From Allacma fusca (Eukaryota; Arthropoda; Collembola; Symphypleona; Sminthuridae), in NCBI GenBank assembly GCA_947179485.1, contig OX359245.1, positions 48,037,067-48,101,066 on the forward strand: 64,000 bases of DNA. The letters run 5' to 3'. A program made the position numbers and the translations under genes. Positions 60,795 through 64,000 of this stretch are shown here, in pieces. The notes under the pieces were generated by a model that did not search any database, had not been told where the DNA came from, and worked only from the letters and a program-made list of their open reading frames with translations. Position 1 is the stretch's first letter. Every line of letters starts with the position of its first letter.

Positions 60795-63700
60795 GATGGT
60801 TTAACAACTGTAAATAATTCTACTAATGGCAAATCACAAATTACACAACCTACAACAATTAATACAACTTCAACTCAACATTCCAAAGGGATGAATAAAG
60901 TCAAAGTCATGAAGACTCAGGTACAACAAGATGTCCTTTCTCAAGTTACCCCTGACTCAGTGGTATTATCAGACACTTCCTCTGTTCTGAACAATGACTT
61001 CATTACAACTCAACGTGATCAATTCTCAGAGACAGACGTCCGTTTCCATCTCAAGATTTTTGGAAATAACTTCACAGTTGAGGCATTGTGCGATGATGGA
61101 GCTGGTATTTCTACTATTTCTCCTTCATGCGTACACAACATTCAGCAAAATAATCCTCAAGGGATTAAACTTCATCTACATCATGACAAATCCATAACAC
61201 AAACAGTATCTAATTCTACAATTACTTACAATAAGACTGCTACCATACATTATTATATTAATGACATTTTACATTCGCATCAATTCGCAGTTATCCCCAA
61301 GTCTAATACTTTACTCTTACTTGGTGGTGATTTCTTACGTAAGCATCGAGCCATTGTTAATCATGGTACACTTACAGCTACAATGTACCCAGAACTCAAT
61401 ATTGACAACAATTTCAACAATGAGGACAACAATTCAACAATTTCCTCAGGAAACTCCAACTTACCTTCCAACAATTCTACACATTCTACATCAAGTTCTT
61501 CAACTTCCAATCATCCCAAGATTCGAAGGATGAATACGGTCCGAACCACCCGTCCCTATGAACTTCTACCGAGATCATGGACGCGTGTTGATGTGAAGTC
61601 AACCGACAGCTTCACGGGGAATGTCCTCATTTCCCCAAATCGGACTCTGAGGAAGGATCTTCTTTTTGGGGACATTGTCTGTCCAATGGAAGATGGAGAT
61701 TCCTACACGTTGGTCTGGAATCCATCCAGAAGACCAACAAGGCTTCAAACCCTCCGCCGGTTTGCTACCTTCGACCAATTCAATGGTGTCGAGGTCGGAG
61801 CGGGTGATTGTCCGGAGACGCGGCAATCACCTACAAAGACTCTTGACCCATTGCAATCGAAGGATTGCAATTTCGGTCCAACGTTAAGGGAGGACCAGAA
61901 GACCGAATTGTTGAACATCATCAACAACTACAGGAGTTGTTTCGCCAAGGATGACACCGAGTTTGGCTGTGTCAACTACAAGTATGTGACCATTGACAAA
62001 GGGGACTCCAAACCGGTGTACACTCCACAATACAGGCTCTCTTTCACCGAGCAGCAGGAGTTACGGGAGTTGGTCCAACTCCACATCAGGCAAGGCATTG
62101 TGTCCCCTTGCGATTCTCCTTGGAACAACCCAGTCCTACTTGTGATGAAGGCTGATGGGTCCAAGAGGTACGTGCTTGACTTGAGACGATTCAACAAGCA
62201 CGTCGTCAAGAACACGTATCCTCTTCCCATCCCACAGGATCAATTCGACCGACTTCATGGGGCGAAGTGGTTCATCTCTCTAGATGCCATTCAGGGATTT
62301 CTTCAGCGGATGTTGGACGCCAAATCCAGGCTGAAGATGGCTTTCACCACACCGGATGGAAAGTTCTGTATGAACCGACTTCCATTCGGATTCATCAATT
62401 CCCCGGGAGAATTCCAGAATATGATGGATGATATTCTTGGAGTTCTCCGGTACACCATAGTACTAGTGTACATCGATGATGTACTGGTGTATGCGGGGAC
62501 CTTTGAAGAACTTCTGAGGCGCTTTGTATTGGTTCTCCAGCGGGCAAAACAGTTTGGACTTATGTTCAAACTGAAGAAGTGCAAGTTCGGCTTCCAGGAA
62601 ATAGAGTTTTTGGGACTCCGGATCAGTGCCGATGGCAAGGCACCGATCCCCCTCAAACTGGAACCCATCATTAATATGGAACCCTGCACGGACTTGGCTT
62701 CCCTCAGAAGATTCCTAGGCAAGACGGAATGGTACCGTCATTTTATCAAGGACTACGCATCAATCGCAAGGCCTTTAAATGATCTCCGCAAGAAGGGAGT
62801 ACCATTTAAATGGTCTGAAGAATGCGATACTGCCTTTCGGCAGTTGAAACAGGCATTAATGACTGCACCAGTATTGCAGTTTTTCAATACTGAGGCTGAT
62901 TTATATCTTTATACAGATGCAAGCTCTTATGCCATAGGTGCTATTTTACACCAATCCTTAGATGGGAAAAAGTTGCATCCCATCCATTATGCTTCTAGGA
63001 ACCTCACAGAGGCCGAGAAGAAATGGGACGCCCGAGAGAGAGAAGCTCTTGCAATTGTTTGGGGCCTGGAGAAGTTTAGGCAATATGTGTATGGCCGCCA
63101 TATACATATACGAACGGACCATCACAGCCTGCAGTACCTCCAGAGCATCAAGGATCCTCATAACCGCATTGCAAGATGGGCCATGATTTTAGCAGCCCAG
63201 CCACATACCATTGAACATGTCAAAGGTTCAAAAATGGCACATGTGGATTGCCTATCTCGAACCGTTATCCGTAGACTTCGGACAACTTTAGTCGACTCGA
63301 CTGAAGAGGAAATAGGTGCCGAAGACATGGTAATTAATGCTACCGTTGGTGGTAACATTCATTTATTCAAGACTAAGCAATATGAAGATGAGTTCCTCAG
63401 GAACATTATTATGACTTTAAATAAGAGTGGTGATCATATTAGTGACCCGCCACATATTTTTGGAACTAATTATGCTTTAATACATGGATTACTTTATAGA
63501 CTTGATAAAGGTAATACTCCTAATCCGTGGAAATTAGTTATTCCTAAAGACATGCGTGCGACAATATTAAAACTTGTACATGAAGACCCTACAACAGGTC
63601 ACGCTTCGATTTATAAAACTTATTCAGTTTTACATATGCGGTATTATTGGAAGAATATGTTCCGTGATGTTCAAAAGTTTCTAATGTCTTGTGAACTCTG

Positions 63701-64000
63701 TCAAATTCATAATCCACGTAATGCGACTGCCGTGGGGCAACGTAAGACTTTGCCTCCGCCGTCCCAAGCACTTTCAAGAGTAGCTTTGGACTATATCGGC
63801 CCTCTTGATACGACAAGCCGAGGTAACAAGTATGCACTTGTTATGATAGACTATACCACACGTTATGTATTTGCTTTACCCAGCCGAACTGCAACAGCTA
63901 ATGACTCAGTTAGACTTTTAAATAATGCAATAGTGTCGGTGCATCATTGTCCGCGTGAAATTGTCACGGACGGTGGTACTCATTTTACGGGTAAAGATTT
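60762..64000 (+). CDS. pol: Pol polyprotein (PR-RT-RNH-IN), 3' end outside window
   Basis: The -1 frame is open from 60708; after slippage, translation would resume at codon CTA, 60762. It encodes 1079 or more residues with no stop. Protease: CDDGAG at 61089, an unusual DDG where DTG or DSG is normal. RT: WNNPVLLVMKADGSKR, FISLDAIQGF, LPFGFINSPGEFQNMM and catalytic YIDD at 62469. Connection and RNase H: LYTDASSYAIGAIL (Asp at 62916) and RTDHHSLQYL. Integrase zinc domain: H (63579), HAS and C-x2-C at 63690/63699. Integrase core: first Asp in ALDYIGPL (63789), second in TDGGTHF (63969); the third acidic residue is beyond the edge. It matures the particle, copies RNA to DNA and inserts it. Confidence 0.95.

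Larger units (their letters stand above)
58251..64000 (+). mobile_element. Ty3/Gypsy LTR retrotransposon, 5' part, ORFs intact
   Basis: A putative 5' LTR, a leader, gag (59149-60765), a -1 frameshift signal and a pol frame that is open to the window end. Domain order is gag CCHC, protease, RT, RNase H, integrase, which is the Ty3/Gypsy order. No stop or frameshift was found in about 4.8 kb of coding sequence, so this looks like a young copy. The 3' part and 3' LTR lie outside the window. Confidence 0.95.

Noticed and set aside
61599..63837. Multiple short ORFs within pol
   Set aside because: All overlap the continuous -1 frame that carries the RT, RNase H and integrase motifs; they are shadows.

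Overview
This window is AT-rich eukaryotic DNA, almost certainly from an invertebrate animal and probably an arthropod. The signs are spliceosomal GT-AG introns, a DUF4806-type gene, and hAT, CACTA/EnSpm, Helitron, Penelope-like, jockey/CR1-like and Ty3/Gypsy elements. I see no host housekeeping gene, no rRNA and no functional tRNA gene. Every convincing coding region belongs to a transposable element.

Layout. 1-3480: a Penelope-like retroelement on the minus strand with two in-frame stops. 3550-9420: first copy of a long repeat segment (second copy 51425-54740), broken by a hAT-type element (4534-6332) that itself carries a nested 1.0-kb element and a SINE-like piece, then by a SINE with a 14-bp target duplication and by a fold-back element. 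13060-17888: a CACTA-like transposon with a nearly intact transposase (one stop) and a spliced DUF4806 gene. 18617-20365: a terminal-inverted-repeat element holding a 39-bp minisatellite. 26065-29541: an apparently intact autonomous hAT transposon (four exons, 712 aa, perfect 8-bp target duplication). 30228-31213, 48164-48993 and 50422-51332: hAT-type non-autonomous elements. 33939-36020: two different hAT-type elements inserted at one 8-bp target, giving three copies of GTCCTGAT. 40533-42634: a 5'-truncated, frameshifted LINE. 45216-46325: a non-autonomous Helitron. 47319-47817: a probable solo LTR. 56010-56845: a fold-back element. 58251-64000: the 5' part of a Ty3/Gypsy element with intact gag, a textbook -1 frameshift cassette, and pol running off the window end.

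The DNA between these elements is not unique. It consists of diverged segments that recur in the window (20.4-23.1 kb with 37.3-38.8 kb; 25.85-32.85 kb with 43.97-47.06 kb; 3.55-9.4 kb with 51.4-54.7 kb; a further family at 10.9, 23.2, 33.2, 38.9 and 56.9 kb). All share a small motif (GTTTGACAG... followed about 35-45 bp later by ACGCC), which suggests one old, heavily diverged satellite-like family. These paralogous segments act as internal controls: the pre-insertion empty site of several transposons can be read elsewhere in the same window.
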